In this document: piece after piece, positions 9,838-19,142 of the stretch | Position numbering within the stretch: position 1 is the first letter of the stretch | How the letters are laid out: each line of letters begins with the position of its first letter | Source of the DNA: Phycisphaeraceae bacterium | GTDB lineage: Bacteria > Planctomycetota > Phycisphaerae > Phycisphaerales > Phycisphaeraceae | Length of the DNA: 64,000 bases | Reading direction: 5' to 3' | NCBI GenBank assembly: GCA_002716625.1 | Contig: PBAS01000016.1 | Location: forward strand, 1-64,000 | Made by a program: the position numbers and the translations under genes | The notes under the pieces: model-generated | Database searches by the model: none | The model's input: the letters and a program-made list of their open reading frames with translations, nothing else | Told to the model about the DNA's origin: nothing

Positions 9838-11736
9838 CTATTTTGCTTCGGATAGGGGGGGTTCCGTAAATTCCCATACCTTGGCAGATAGTGTTTCGAG
9901 TTGTGTAACGACATGAAGCTTGGAGTTTTCCAACTCAACCAAATCACCGGCAATCAAATAGAATGGCTGGGGTTCGGTTAGTAATTGCGACAGTTGCACC
10001 GGGTTGATAACGGGAATCGTCCGATTGGAATATAACAGTACTGCTGAATCGGGCTGGCTCGCACCCGCAGAGTCAGTAAGCCAATAGATGTTTCGGTCCG
10101 TTGCCAGCGTGGCAAGGGTCTGAGCATCTGTTCGCATCGGATTAATTGATGCTGGGCCACGTGCCATGAGAATGGCGGAAACACCCACCAGAACCATCAG
10201 CCACCCGATCCAACAAATTAGTGACCGGGATGGATATTGCTTGATTGTCCACCTTAGACTAAGCAGAAGAATTGCCAGTAGCACAACGGCTAATCCAACA
10301 CCAAAATACCACTGTGGCTGACCGCTCATCACAGAAGGTATCCAACCGTGGGAAACCAGTACAGGCTGCAGGTGTATAAAAACCGGTACCGCCGCAGTAA
10401 AAATACCTAGCAACACCAGTTGGGGCCATCGCAGCCAACGCCAAAAGCGTGCAAACCGCCCTTGGGCGGCAAGAGAGGTATAACGATCGAATAATTGACC
10501 AACGAGAAGCGATGCAGGAGGCACCAGGATCAGGTGGTTCGCCAATCTATATTCGGCGGGGTTAAGTCCCACTACAACAAGAGAACCAAGTACCCACATC
10601 CAGACAATAACCATCCGTACCCGGGATCCAGACGACGAGGTGCTAAATGGTTGAATGATCGCACTCACGATCCATAACGTCCATGGCAGCATGGTGACTA
10701 AAAGAATAAGTCCATGCTGCCCCATGAGTCCCGCCAGCCGCGGTACATTCTTCCAGTCGGAGTTAGCGAGTACAGAAAACCAGTGACGGTGAATCATGGG
10801 ATCATTACTATCTGCAATGACGACCCACGGCACAACAATAAGCAAACTGATCAGAAATGCAGCCAAAAGACCCATGAGATGACTGATACGACCAGGGCAA
10901 AGAACCATGATTAGAACAATCGGCACAGCCACATAAAAAGCACTCCACAGTCCAGCCGTTAACATGGCAAAACCCATTGCCAAGCCACAGGTGGCCCAGC
11001 CGACAAACTGTCGTTCAACTGACGGCGTGGGCCGCAGTGGACGAATAGCCCAAAAAGCAGCGGCCATTGCCAATGTCACAAGTGCGGCCTGCTGTATCGT
11101 GGTGGTGGCCAACCGGGCAGAAAATATAAAGAAGGGGTTGGTGGCGCAAATTAATGCTGCCAACGCAGCAGTTGTGGTCCTACCAATACTAAAACCAGCC
11201 CAGAAGATTGCTCCCACTGTGATTAATGCAAAAATAATACTGGTCAATCGGGCATATGTCACCAACTGATCAACCGAGGCCAACTGTGCATGATTAGACA
11301 CGGCAAATGCGATCAAATGCGCCCAGACCACTGCAGGCGGATGCTCCAACTGCAGCCGGTCATTGAGGTGAGGAACAATAAGATTCGACAAAGTAGCAAT
11401 CCCACCCGGAGCACCCTCCCCATTGGTGACCTCCACTATATCGCCAACTGGAGCACTACCTGTGGCCATGCTTTGCCGATAGTATCGCCACGTTTCCACG
11501 GAGGTAGCAACAATACGTGCCTCTTCTGTACTGACCACCTGTGGCCGCTGCAGTTCAACGAGCATGGCGGGCATACCAACCATCAGACAGACCACAGCCA
11601 TCAACCACACTACCCACTTGCCACCGGTTTGGGGCTGGTCAGCCGCAGACTTTGAAATCTGTGCCGGTTGACTCTTTTTCCCCGACATTTTCGGCTGACT
11701 TTCAGGATGGGAGGTAACGGGTGGCATGTGCTGCAT
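9838..11736 (-). CDS. Polytopic membrane glycosyltransferase, GT39/ArnT-like
   Basis: This 632-residue protein has a cytoplasmic lead of about 40 residues and then roughly a dozen hydrophobic segments. After the first membrane span comes STEEARIVATSVETW, the position where PMT/ArnT enzymes carry an acidic pair in the first large periplasmic loop; EHPPAVVW further on fits the second loop. The C-terminal part is soluble. Family members move a sugar from a polyprenyl phosphate carrier to protein or lipid A on the outer face of the inner membrane; the acceptor here is unknown. A good ribosome site (AAGGA) precedes the ATG at 11736. It sits downstream of the arg genes and 18 bases before thiE, with no obvious functional link to either. 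Confidence 0.75.
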   Translation of the reverse strand: MQHMPPVTSHPESQPKMSGKKSQPAQISKSAADQPQTGGKWVVWLMAVVCLMVGMPAMLVELQRPQVVSTEEARIVATSVETWRYYRQSMATGSAPVGDIVEVTNGEGAPGGIATLSNLIVPHLNDRLQLEHPPAVVWAHLIAFAVSNHAQLASVDQLVTYARLTSIIFALITVGAIFWAGFSIGRTTTAALAALICATNPFFIFSARLATTTIQQAALVTLAMAAAFWAIRPLRPTPSVERQFVGWATCGLAMGFAMLTAGLWSAFYVAVPIVLIMVLCPGRISHLMGLLAAFLISLLIVVPWVVIADSNDPMIHRHWFSVLANSDWKNVPRLAGLMGQHGLILLVTMLPWTLWIVSAIIQPFSTSSSGSRVRMVIVWMWVLGSLVVVGLNPAEYRLANHLILVPPASLLVGQLFDRYTSLAAQGRFARFWRWLRWPQLVLLGIFTAAVPVFIHLQPVLVSHGWIPSVMSGQPQWYFGVGLAVVLLAILLLSLRWTIKQYPSRSLICWIGWLMVLVGVSAILMARGPASINPMRTDAQTLATLATDRNIYWLTDSAGASQPDSAVLLYSNRTIPVINPVQLSQLLTEPQPFYLIAGDLVELENSKLHVVTQLETLSAKVWEFTEPPLSEAK

Positions 11737-11830
11737 AATCCTTAGGTATGGGCTGAAACCTGAATGATGAAACCCAGATTCTCATTACAGATACTACCAT
11801 CAGCACCTGCAATTAGACGCTGGCCAATGG

Positions 11831-12319
11831 CTAGCTGTCATGTTCATCATGGGGCTCGACCTGAGTTGCCACAGCCCGTAGATATTGATCCAAATACTTT
11901 GTCGTAAATGTTTTAACGGCCTCATGGGTCAGAGTATGATTCATTCCCCAGATGCAGACCCGAAGATCAACAAATTCCGGATCAAGTTGGATGATTAGTT
12001 TATCTTCAAGAATTAATGCAGTCGTGAGATCCTTGCGGAAGTAAGATGACAAGGCGTTAACACCCGGACCACCGATGCAGATCGTTGGGCGTTGCTGCAG
12101 TTGCTCATGATTAACGTACCACACATCACTACAAACCACCGGGAGGAATGGACTATTCAACTCGTCCTGATACTTTTCAAGCCAGTCTTCAATGCGGCCG
12201 CTGATCCAGTATGCCAAGGGCCGATCCGCCACCTCTGCCCGCAAGTGCGCCCCAACGACAATGAGCAACAACTGTGAGGTGTCAATATTAGATGCCGTAA
12301 TCTGGTCGCTATTAGCCAT
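11831..12319 (-). CDS. Conserved-looking hypothetical protein after argF
   Basis: 162 residues, not recognised. It is soluble, with no signal peptide or membrane span. An N-terminal alpha/beta-looking segment (SQLLLIVVGAHLRAEVADRPLAY) is followed by PTICIGGPGVNALSSYF and then by IIQLDPEFVDLRVCIWGMNH, with an acidic C-terminus. The central part reads like a dinucleotide or small-ligand fold, but I cannot name a family. The gene starts 12 bases after argF stops and runs in the same direction, so it is very likely co-transcribed with argB-argF. Codon use matches its neighbours, supporting a real gene. Confidence 0.65.
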   Translation of the reverse strand: MANSDQITASNIDTSQLLLIVVGAHLRAEVADRPLAYWISGRIEDWLEKYQDELNSPFLPVVCSDVWYVNHEQLQQRPTICIGGPGVNALSSYFRKDLTTALILEDKLIIQLDPEFVDLRVCIWGMNHTLTHEAVKTFTTKYLDQYLRAVATQVEPHDEHDS

Positions 12320-12331
12320 AGATTTTAAGTA

Positions 12332-13267
12332 TCAGGCCACTAACTTGTCGTCATTAAATAACACGGCGAGCAGTCCCTTTTGTCCATGTAAGCGGTTATG
12401 TGCCTGGGTAAAGACACGACTTCTAGGGCCTTCCATGACCTCATCTGTAATTTCACTTCCTCGATATGCCGGCAAACAGTGCATGACAATGGCATGAGAG
12501 GGAGCAGCAGCCAGCAGGTCGGCATTCACCTGAAAACCTTCAAAGGCTACCGCGCGTTTTTTCGCCTCATCCTCTTGACCCATTGAGATCCAGGTATCGG
12601 TATAAATCGCATCCGCTTCGGCGACAGCAGCCTGCGGATCTTCAATCCTTTCGATCAGTGCTGGAGAGGTTTCGGCCTGTAGATTATTGATGAACTGGTC
12701 ATCAAATGAATATTGTGGCGGACTGGCAATCACGAAACGCACACCTAGGCGGGCGCAAAGAATCGCCAGGCTGCGAGCCACATTGTTGGCGTCACCAACA
12801 TAGGTCAGGCTACGCCCCGCAACATCATGACCAAACTCATCCATAAGTGTCATACAGTCCGCCAAGGCCTGGCATGGAAAGCTATGGTCACTAAGTGCAT
12901 TGATCACCGGAATCGAGCCATACTGAGCCAAGTCGATTAGTTTCTGGTGTTCAAAGACGCGAGCAACGATACCGTCAACCATACCAGACAGGACCCGGGC
13001 CACATCAGCCGCCGATTCTCGCTTGCCAAGCCCCACCTGGGCTGCACCAAGGGCAATTGCGTGACCACCAAGTTCGTATATTGCCTGCTCGAAACTGACA
13101 CGTGTTCGTAGGGAGGGTTTTTCAAAGATCATCACAATCGACTTGTCGGCCAGGACCGGATGGTTCTTTTTATTCGCTCGACGCTCAGAGCGTAGTTCAA
13201 TTGCCTTGTCAAGGACCGTGGTCAGTTCGTGAAGACTGGCATCACCGATAGAAGTAAAATGTTTCAT
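12332..13267 (-). CDS. argF: Ornithine carbamoyltransferase
   Basis: 311 residues, the normal length. It transfers the carbamoyl group to ornithine to give citrulline in arginine synthesis, in the cytoplasm. Carbamoyl-phosphate binding is shown by KPSLRTRVSFEQA (SxRTR motif) and by DHSFPCQALAD, where HPxQ has become FPCQ. Ornithine binding is shown by MGQEDEAKK near 240 and HCLPAYRGSEIT near 270. The frame is open to a TTG at 13291, but the ATG at 13267 has a better ribosome site (GGAG and AGGTG just upstream) and gives the usual MKHFTSIGD start. argB lies 55 bases upstream and the two are probably one operon. Confidence 0.95.
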   Translation of the reverse strand: MKHFTSIGDASLHELTTVLDKAIELRSERRANKKNHPVLADKSIVMIFEKPSLRTRVSFEQAIYELGGHAIALGAAQVGLGKRESAADVARVLSGMVDGIVARVFEHQKLIDLAQYGSIPVINALSDHSFPCQALADCMTLMDEFGHDVAGRSLTYVGDANNVARSLAILCARLGVRFVIASPPQYSFDDQFINNLQAETSPALIERIEDPQAAVAEADAIYTDTWISMGQEDEAKKRAVAFEGFQVNADLLAAAPSHAIVMHCLPAYRGSEITDEVMEGPRSRVFTQAHNRLHGQKGLLAVLFNDDKLVA

Positions 13268-13322
13268 GGTCACCTGGCTCCGTCGCATCAAAAACTTAGC
13301 GGCGGGGAACGTCTTTCACTCA

Positions 13323-14207
13323 CTACAATACAAGTTCAGTGCCGATCCCCTGGTCAGTATAGACCTCAAGCATGAGCGAATGAGGTATGCGACCGTCAAT
13401 AATATGAGCTTTGGATACACCTGCTTCGAGTGCGGTCAAGCTGGCTTGCACTTTCGGCAACATCCCTTCGCTAATGGTTCCATTATCAACCAGGCAAGCT
13501 ATCTCTGCCTTAGTCAGATGCTTGGCGTAAGCGTCTTGCGCTGATCCGGTACGCACACCATGAGTATCAGAAACAAGCACAATCTTCTCGGCCTTGATCG
13601 CAGCTGCCACGTGACCGGCAACACTATCAGCATTTACATTCAGTTTGCCACCACCACCATCACGGGCAATCGGGGCGATTACAGGGATATATCCTGCACC
13701 GGTCAAAGCCGTTAGCAAATCCGCATTAACCCACCGCACCTCACCAACTTCGCCTATATCAATCTTGCGGTCTTGGTCACCATCAGGTTCAGACAGGAAC
13801 AGTCGATCTGCGAACACAACACAACTTGCCAGGCTGTGCAGTCCCACACCGCGATGGTCCAGTTGGTTGATCTGTTCAATAATCGACTGATTGATCTGAT
13901 TGACCAGTACGTGCTCGGCAATTGCTAGCGTGCGTTCGTCCGTATAGCGTCGCCCCTGAACAAATTGCGCCTCAATGCCCGCTTGCGCCATGGACTTGGT
14001 AATACCTTTACCACCACCATGGACCACGACGGGATGCATACCAACAGCATCCATGAAACAGATATCTTGGATCATCCCGGATAGGGCACCTGGGTCATCC
14101 ATGATAGACCCACCAATCTTTACAACGATCGTCTTACCGTTGAACCGACGGATATAATGGTGCGCTTCGACCAACGCTGCCGCTTTTTCAATTGCAGATT
14201 CCATCAT
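13323..14207 (-). CDS. argB: Acetylglutamate kinase
   Basis: 294 residues, typical size. It phosphorylates N-acetylglutamate with ATP, the second step of arginine synthesis. The amino-acid kinase fold is clear: VVKIGGSIMDD for phosphate binding, HPVVVHGGGKGIT for the glycine-rich substrate loop, NVNADSVAGHVAAAIKAEKIVLVSDTHG for ATP and substrate binding, and EGMLPKVQASLTALEAGVSKAHIIDGRI at the C-terminus. The start has two ATG codons in a row. It leads the argB-argF cluster. The 960 bases upstream hold no convincing gene but do hold a possible structured RNA in the leader direction (14359-14477). Confidence 0.95.
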   Translation of the reverse strand: MMESAIEKAAALVEAHHYIRRFNGKTIVVKIGGSIMDDPGALSGMIQDICFMDAVGMHPVVVHGGGKGITKSMAQAGIEAQFVQGRRYTDERTLAIAEHVLVNQINQSIIEQINQLDHRGVGLHSLASCVVFADRLFLSEPDGDQDRKIDIGEVGEVRWVNADLLTALTGAGYIPVIAPIARDGGGGKLNVNADSVAGHVAAAIKAEKIVLVSDTHGVRTGSAQDAYAKHLTKAEIACLVDNGTISEGMLPKVQASLTALEAGVSKAHIIDGRIPHSLMLEVYTDQGIGTELVL

Positions 14208-15170
14208 TGATCAAGTCCGCTATCCAAGCCTATCGAATCGGGCATTTTAGCTCCCGAAGTGGGCGGATGTAAACCCGCACAATATGCCAAGGCAGGACAT
14301 GCTCCAAGTTACAACCTAAATACCTCTACCCGGAGTATCTTGTACAGGAGGCGGGTTCCTATTGGGGCTTGGGATGTCGCCCCTTCAAATACCAGATTGA
14401 ACCGGCAAGTACCCACCGGTTCATCATCGACAGACCGACCCCTCCGGCATTTATCCTACCGGGTCATGCCCCAATAGAAGACTGAATGACGAATCTGGTG
14501 AACATGATTCTCTTTGAAATTTGCTTGTATCATCATGGCCAAATGATAATGGATACACTTGGCACCCTCATGCTTGTAATCTATCCATGGACGCCATCGC
14601 TAAACGTTCGTCAATTAGATTCAGATCACAAACATTATCAGGACATGCGCAATCGCCTACTAGGACCTGCAATGTCGACCCGGTGATCCCCTGTTCATTC
14701 GAGTTGACTTCGCCTCATCGTATCCACCGGTTGGGGCATCATACCCATAGACCGAATTCAATATCCGTAGGACACTTGCTGTTCTTGCATGCATCTAGGA
14801 TCATAGATCAACACTTGATGATGCACGAGGTGGCCAGCAAGGAAATCCATTGCGTAACTAGATGATTCAAGCACCTATATTTGATGTTACCGGCATGCTT
14901 ATAAAACCCGCTGCATTTTCACAAGTACTTCAATTGGACCATGGGCTTATGCATGACCAGTCCAAATGCTTTTACAAAGTGACCTTTGACCACTGCCTGG
15001 CGGGCAAGGCTGAAATGATCGTATATTCACGAGAAGTGGGACACAGCGCTGAGCTTTACACCTTGCAAAAAGATCTTTCGGAATTGGCGGAGATTTACAA
15101 TCCGACCATCTAACAGAAGTTCCATCATCAAGGACATTTCGATCTATGAATGTCCTTCCGGAGTGCAAAT
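14208..15170. other. Long intergenic region between divergent argB and the aspartate dehydrogenase-like gene
   Basis: These 963 bases separate two divergent genes. No reading frame in it has a ribosome site or a recognisable product; an 83-codon frame at 14862-15113 is discussed under rejected items. The left half contains several perfect inverted repeats (see 14359-14477). I found no tRNA, RNase P, tmRNA or SRP RNA motif in it. It should contain promoters in both directions, but I could not place one with confidence. Confidence 0.6.
14359..14477 (-). ncRNA. Possible structured RNA or leader upstream of argB
   Basis: A perfect 10-bp stem (14359-14368 with 14468-14477) encloses 99 bases. Inside it, TGAACCGG at 14398-14405 pairs perfectly with CCGGTTCA at 14416-14423, and GACCC near 14436 can pair with GGGTC at 14461-14465. 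GGGGC at 14364-14368 can instead pair with GCCCC at 14379-14383, so the outer stem and an inner hairpin are mutually exclusive. If transcribed leftward this would be part of the argB leader. It matches no RNA family that I can name from sequence. The strand is a guess. Confidence 0.3.
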
Positions 15171-15968
15171 ATGGCACGCAAGACTAAACGTATCGGATTC
15201 ATTGGGTATGGCCAGATTGGCATGACCGTACATCAGATGATTGACAGAGATCAGGCAAATGGAATGGAAGTTGTATTTGTTCATGACATGGCAAGTGAAC
15301 GCCTCAAGGATCTACCGGACGACTTGGTTCTACAAGATCTTGGCGATTTTCATTCACGCGACGCAGATCTCGTTGTTGAGATGGCACACGCTGACGTTAC
15401 ACGCCAGTGGGGAACTACGATCTTGGCCAAGACGGACTACTTGTTCATTTCTGTAACGGCGCTTGCTAACCAGGATCTTGAACAAGACATTCAGCAAACC
15501 ACGTATCAATACGGAACCCGTGCATTCATCCCCCATGGTGGCGTGGTGGGGATGGATGCATTACTGGAAAATCGCGATGTGTGGGAGGAAGTACACGTCA
15601 CCATGAAAAAACCCCCCAAGAATGTGGATTGCGCAGCTGCTGGTGTAGACCCCGAAAGCATCACGAAAGAAACAGTTCTTTACGATGGGCCAACCCGTGG
15701 TGTCTGCCCACTGTTTCCGCGCAATACAAACACATTAGCGGCCATTGCCTATGCGGGAATTGGTTTCGATCGCACTCACTCCACCCTAGTGGTCAACCCG
15801 CAGTGGGATACCGCAACCGTAGCCATTCATGCACATGGTGGTGGAATTGAACTGGATGTTGAGCGTGTTGAAGGCATTACAGGGGTCACCGGAGCCAGCA
15901 CGCCCGCTTCCATTTACAACACGGTCCAGATGATCGGATCCAGCGGGCCAGGCATTCATCTACGCTAA
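15171..15968 (+). CDS. nadX: Probable L-aspartate dehydrogenase (NadX-like)
   Basis: 265 residues from the ATG at 15171, which has GGAG eight bases upstream; an in-frame ATG at 15150 would add seven residues. The N-terminus has a Rossmann motif (IGFIGYGQIG, residues 8-17). The C-terminal domain fits the aspartate dehydrogenase family (DUF108): FIPHGGVVGMDALLEN, VTMKKPPKN, and FPRNTNTLAAIAYAGIGFD followed by a conserved-type His region (AIHAHGGGIEL). Known members oxidise L-aspartate to iminoaspartate with NAD(P), feeding NAD synthesis. The next gene is an aminotransferase 18 bases downstream, so a role in amino-acid catabolism is also possible. The family is fairly clear; the exact substrate is inferred. 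Confidence 0.72.
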   Translation: MARKTKRIGFIGYGQIGMTVHQMIDRDQANGMEVVFVHDMASERLKDLPDDLVLQDLGDFHSRDADLVVEMAHADVTRQWGTTILAKTDYLFISVTALANQDLEQDIQQTTYQYGTRAFIPHGGVVGMDALLENRDVWEEVHVTMKKPPKNVDCAAAGVDPESITKETVLYDGPTRGVCPLFPRNTNTLAAIAYAGIGFDRTHSTLVVNPQWDTATVAIHAHGGGIELDVERVEGITGVTGASTPASIYNTVQMIGSSGPGIHLR

Positions 15969-15986
15969 GCGAGGTAATAGACTGCC

Positions 15987-17162
15987 ATGAAACCATTTTC
16001 CACCACCGCCTTGCAGATTCCCAGGTCGGGGATCCGTGAGATCATGGCATTGGCTAGTGAAAAGGAGGGAGTAATCCATCTGGAGGTCGGCCAACCTGAT
16101 TTCCCCACTGCCCCCCACATCGTTGAAGCTGCCTGTCGTCATGTACGCAATGGGCAGACCAAATATGTACACAATGCCGGCGTGATAGAACTACGTGAAG
16201 CCGCAGCACGCTACTTTCAGCGCAAGACAGGTGTAACCACAACCTCACAGAATATTCTCATCACACCGGGTGCGGTGATGAGTGTCGCCACGGCTTTCAT
16301 GGCACTTCTGGATCCCGGCGATGAAGTCCTGCTTCCGGATCCCGGTTGGCCTAACTATGCAATGGGATCCTCTTTACTGCACGGCAAAGCCATTACATAC
16401 AATCTTCGATCTGAAAATCAGTTTCTGCCCACGATCGATGACATGGAAGCCCTGATCACACCAAAGACAAAGCTGTTGCTGCTCTGCTCGCCATCGAATC
16501 CCACCGGGCAGGTTTACGGACCTGATCTCATGAGAGAATTGATGGCATTTGCTCAACGCCACGACCTGTATGTTTTATCAGATGAAATATATGGTGAAAT
16601 CGTATTCGATCAGAAACACACCAGCGTCTTGCCCTACGATACCGATGAACGCACTCTCATCGTCAGCGGAATGTCCAAGACCTATGCCATGACTGGATAT
16701 CGCGTTGGATTCACTCGGGCCTCGGTTGACTATACCCAATTGGCCACAAAGCTGCAGGAGCCGATTGTTTCCTGCGGCGTTGGATTTGCACAATTAGCTG
16801 CAGCCGAAGGACTGGAAGGGCCCCAGGACCATGTACAGGAAATGCGTCATGCGTACAAGCAACGACGCGACATTGCGTTAAAGGTTCTTCGGGAATACAA
16901 CCTCTATCGTTACACGCCAGGTGGCGCTTTCTACCTGCTAGTGGATATTTCCTCGACGGGTATGGACTCACGTGATTTTGCACTGCGATTACTTGAGGAA
17001 CAAAGCGTGGCTGTTGCGCCAGGAAATACCTTCGGTCAAATCTGTAGCAACCACATACGAATCTCCATAGCCTCGTCTAAGGAAAACATCCGTGAGGGCC
17101 TACACCGAACGTGCAAGATGATTCAGGAAATCGCGAGGAATGGACCTGGCCGTTCTGAATGA
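15987..17162 (+). CDS. PLP-dependent class I/II aminotransferase
   Basis: 391 residues, normal for fold-type I aminotransferases of the aspartate group. Visible features are the substrate-side arginine region near the start, LLLCSPSNPTGQVY (Asn-Pro-x-Gly motif), LSDEIYGEIVF (Asp binding the pyridine nitrogen, then Tyr), and SGMSKTYAMTGYRVGF, with Lys231 as the PLP Schiff-base lysine. HIRISIASS near the C-terminus holds the carboxylate-binding arginine. It most likely moves amino groups between an amino acid and 2-oxoglutarate or pyruvate. It follows the aspartate dehydrogenase-like gene by 18 bases in the same direction. The exact substrate cannot be read from sequence. Confidence 0.88.
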   Translation: MKPFSTTALQIPRSGIREIMALASEKEGVIHLEVGQPDFPTAPHIVEAACRHVRNGQTKYVHNAGVIELREAAARYFQRKTGVTTTSQNILITPGAVMSVATAFMALLDPGDEVLLPDPGWPNYAMGSSLLHGKAITYNLRSENQFLPTIDDMEALITPKTKLLLLCSPSNPTGQVYGPDLMRELMAFAQRHDLYVLSDEIYGEIVFDQKHTSVLPYDTDERTLIVSGMSKTYAMTGYRVGFTRASVDYTQLATKLQEPIVSCGVGFAQLAAAEGLEGPQDHVQEMRHAYKQRRDIALKVLREYNLYRYTPGGAFYLLVDISSTGMDSRDFALRLLEEQSVAVAPGNTFGQICSNHIRISIASSKENIREGLHRTCKMIQEIARNGPGRSE

Positions 17163-17204
17163 ATCGTCCTCCCAAATCAACAATCAAATATCGAAAGTCA
17201 ATAC

Positions 17205-17220
17205 ACCTGCATTCGCAGGT
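17205..17220. terminator. Possible bidirectional hairpin between convergent genes
   Basis: ACCTGC at 17205-17210 and GCAGGT at 17215-17220 form a perfect 6-bp stem with a 4-base loop, between the aminotransferase stop and the aldo/keto reductase stop. There is no strong U-tract on either side, so intrinsic termination is only a suggestion. Confidence 0.25.
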
Positions 17221-18242
17221 TAATGCCACGCAGACATCTCGTTGCGAAGGTCGATATCCATCACCCATTCCTTGGCCGCCACTGCATTGTCAATATGGTC
17301 CAGCTTTCGCGCACCAACCAGCACGGCAGTGATATGCGGGTGGGACATGGCCCATGCCATGGCTAGGCGAACCATGGGCATCCCCAGTTCTGTAGATTTA
17401 CGTCGTAGATGTTCAATGACACGGAAGTTGTGATCATTGAAATAAATATCCGCATGCGCCGGTGATATATCGAAACGACTTCCCTTGGGGAATTTGTGCC
17501 TTTCTTCTGTCCGCCGGTACTTGCCAGCAAGAAAGCCGGCCGCCAAGGGGCTATAGGAAGTCACTGCAATCTGCTCCCGGGCACATAATGGCAACAACTG
17601 CTCTTCGGCGGAGCGATCAGCAAGGCTATATGGAGGTTGGATAATATCAAATCGTGCATACCCCTTGGTTTTGCTCTCATCCAAAGCCTCTTGCATCTGT
17701 AAAGCACTGAAATTACTGCTGCCAATCACCGAGATGCGGCCAGCATGAATCTGTTCGCTCAACGCATCGAGCGATTCACCAATTGGGACCTGAGTGTCGG
17801 GGCTGTGGATCTTGTACACGTCGATTCGATCAATTCCCATCCGGTCGAGACTGCATTGAACCTGATGCCGAATATTCTCAGCGGATGCCCCACTCGATAC
17901 CTTTGTACAGATGACCAGTTGGTCATGTACTCCGGTTTTATTGATCCATCGACCAAGAATCTTTTCTGAGGAGTACATCTCGGTCGTGATTTCACGTGTA
18001 TCCTCAACACCATAGGTCCGCTTTCGCAGCGCTTGCGAATTACCACCACCATAACTCTCGCCTGTATCAAAGAAGGTGATTCCATTGCTGAATGCGTGAT
18101 CGAGCACACGATACGATGTTTCTTCATCGATCTCCCGTCCAAAGGTCACACATCCCAGGCCAAGGCCACTGGTCTTCAGATCACTTCGCCCAATACGATG
18201 TTGCTCTACTCGTTTATGGGACACAGTAATTTCCGTCGGCAA
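17220..18242 (-). CDS. Aldo/keto reductase
   Basis: 340 residues with an AKR (alpha/beta)8 barrel. The start LGLGCVTFGREID is followed by TFFDTGESYGGG, with the catalytic Asp and Tyr; LVICTKVSSGAS, with the catalytic Lys; and DVYKIHSPDTQVPI, with the His of the tetrad. VIGSSNFSALQM and the IQPPYSLADRSAEEQLLPLC region also match. The C-terminal part (VRLAMAWAMSHPHITAVLVGARK) binds NADPH. It should reduce a carbonyl of a sugar or similar compound. It is the last gene of the leftward sugar-catabolism run, 30 bases after the PhyH gene. The start at 18242 is a TTG with no clear ribosome site; a GTG at 18224 is an alternative. Confidence 0.88.
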   Translation of the reverse strand: MPTEITVSHKRVEQHRIGRSDLKTSGLGLGCVTFGREIDEETSYRVLDHAFSNGITFFDTGESYGGGNSQALRKRTYGVEDTREITTEMYSSEKILGRWINKTGVHDQLVICTKVSSGASAENIRHQVQCSLDRMGIDRIDVYKIHSPDTQVPIGESLDALSEQIHAGRISVIGSSNFSALQMQEALDESKTKGYARFDIIQPPYSLADRSAEEQLLPLCAREQIAVTSYSPLAAGFLAGKYRRTEERHKFPKGSRFDISPAHADIYFNDHNFRVIEHLRRKSTELGMPMVRLAMAWAMSHPHITAVLVGARKLDHIDNAVAAKEWVMDIDLRNEMSAWH

Positions 18243-18272
18243 GTACCATCAATCATGCTGGAATGGAGGGGC

Positions 18273-19094
18273 TTAACAATCACCTGCAGGCTCTACCCAG
18301 TGTCGCCACAGCGGCTTTACATCTGTCGGCAAACTGTCGAACACATCACGTTTGACAAGTGGAACGGAGCTTTCCTTGGCTCCGGGTTCATCAACCATAC
18401 GTTTTCGGTCATCACTGTCCGGCCGTAAGACATCAAGATTAAGCCACCAAGGCGCATACCGAAGCGCTAATGAAACCCGCGGTTCATTCGTCCCATTATG
18501 GTTTGCTGCATGCCACATGCGACTGTCGAACATGATTACAGAACCCGCCTTGCCAGTTACAAGCACCTCGGATGGGTAGGGCGCGACGGGGTCAACCCCC
18601 ATATCTGCCGTTGGGTTTATATTTGTTCGATGACTGCCTGGCACGATTAATGTCCCACCGTTTTCCTTTGTGAAAGGCGACAGCATCCAAAGGGTGGTTA
18701 CGTGAATGCAGAAATCAGGATACGGCGCCGGAATGTGCCCCGCATTATTCTGATTAAAGGGCCAGTCCGCATGCCAGACTGTCCGGGGATTACCCGGATC
18801 GTTGATCTGGGTAGATGAAAAGGAGATCCGCACGTGGGGACCAAACAGGCCGTTCAATACCCCCATCATGCATTGGTCAGCCACATAGGGCACAAATGAC
18901 TGGTTATGGTTAATAAAGGCCCTGACGTTGGTCACACCAAGTTCTGCCCTGATCTGTGGATTGAAGAAGCGGCTGGCCGTTTCAAAGACGCTGGCCCGGA
19001 CATCTTCAACTTCGTCAGATGGAATAACACCTTCAAAAATGGTGAACCCGTCCCGACGAACTTGTTCCAAGTGCTCATTTGATTGCATACTCAT
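18273..19094 (-). CDS. Phytanoyl-CoA dioxygenase (PhyH) family protein
   Basis: This 273-residue protein belongs to the Fe(II)/2-oxoglutarate oxygenases. The iron ligands appear as His108 and Asp110 in VWHADWPF and His195 in DSRMWHAANHN; Arg206 in EPRVSLALRY is the likely 2-oxoglutarate anchor. GGTLIVPGSHRTN is a typical PhyH loop. There is no signal peptide, so it should act in the cytoplasm. In planctomycetes PhyH proteins are numerous and often sit in sugar or osmolyte gene clusters with unknown substrates. A ribosome site (AAGGCGG) precedes the ATG at 19094. It sits between the DUF4838 gene (48 bases upstream) and the aldo/keto reductase (30 bases downstream). Confidence 0.85.
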   Translation of the reverse strand: MSMQSNEHLEQVRRDGFTIFEGVIPSDEVEDVRASVFETASRFFNPQIRAELGVTNVRAFINHNQSFVPYVADQCMMGVLNGLFGPHVRISFSSTQINDPGNPRTVWHADWPFNQNNAGHIPAPYPDFCIHVTTLWMLSPFTKENGGTLIVPGSHRTNINPTADMGVDPVAPYPSEVLVTGKAGSVIMFDSRMWHAANHNGTNEPRVSLALRYAPWWLNLDVLRPDSDDRKRMVDEPGAKESSVPLVKRDVFDSLPTDVKPLWRHWVEPAGDC

Positions 19095-19142
19095 TTCCGC
19101 CTTCGTTCCTGTAAATCAACAGCACGCTGGGATCAAAATAAA

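Noticed and set aside
14862-15113. 83-codon frame (MIQAPIFDVTGMLIKPAAF...) before the aspartate dehydrogenase-like gene.
   Set aside because: Composition is acceptable, but there is no ribosome site, no recognised family and no sign of coupling to the next gene. It could be real if conserved in relatives.
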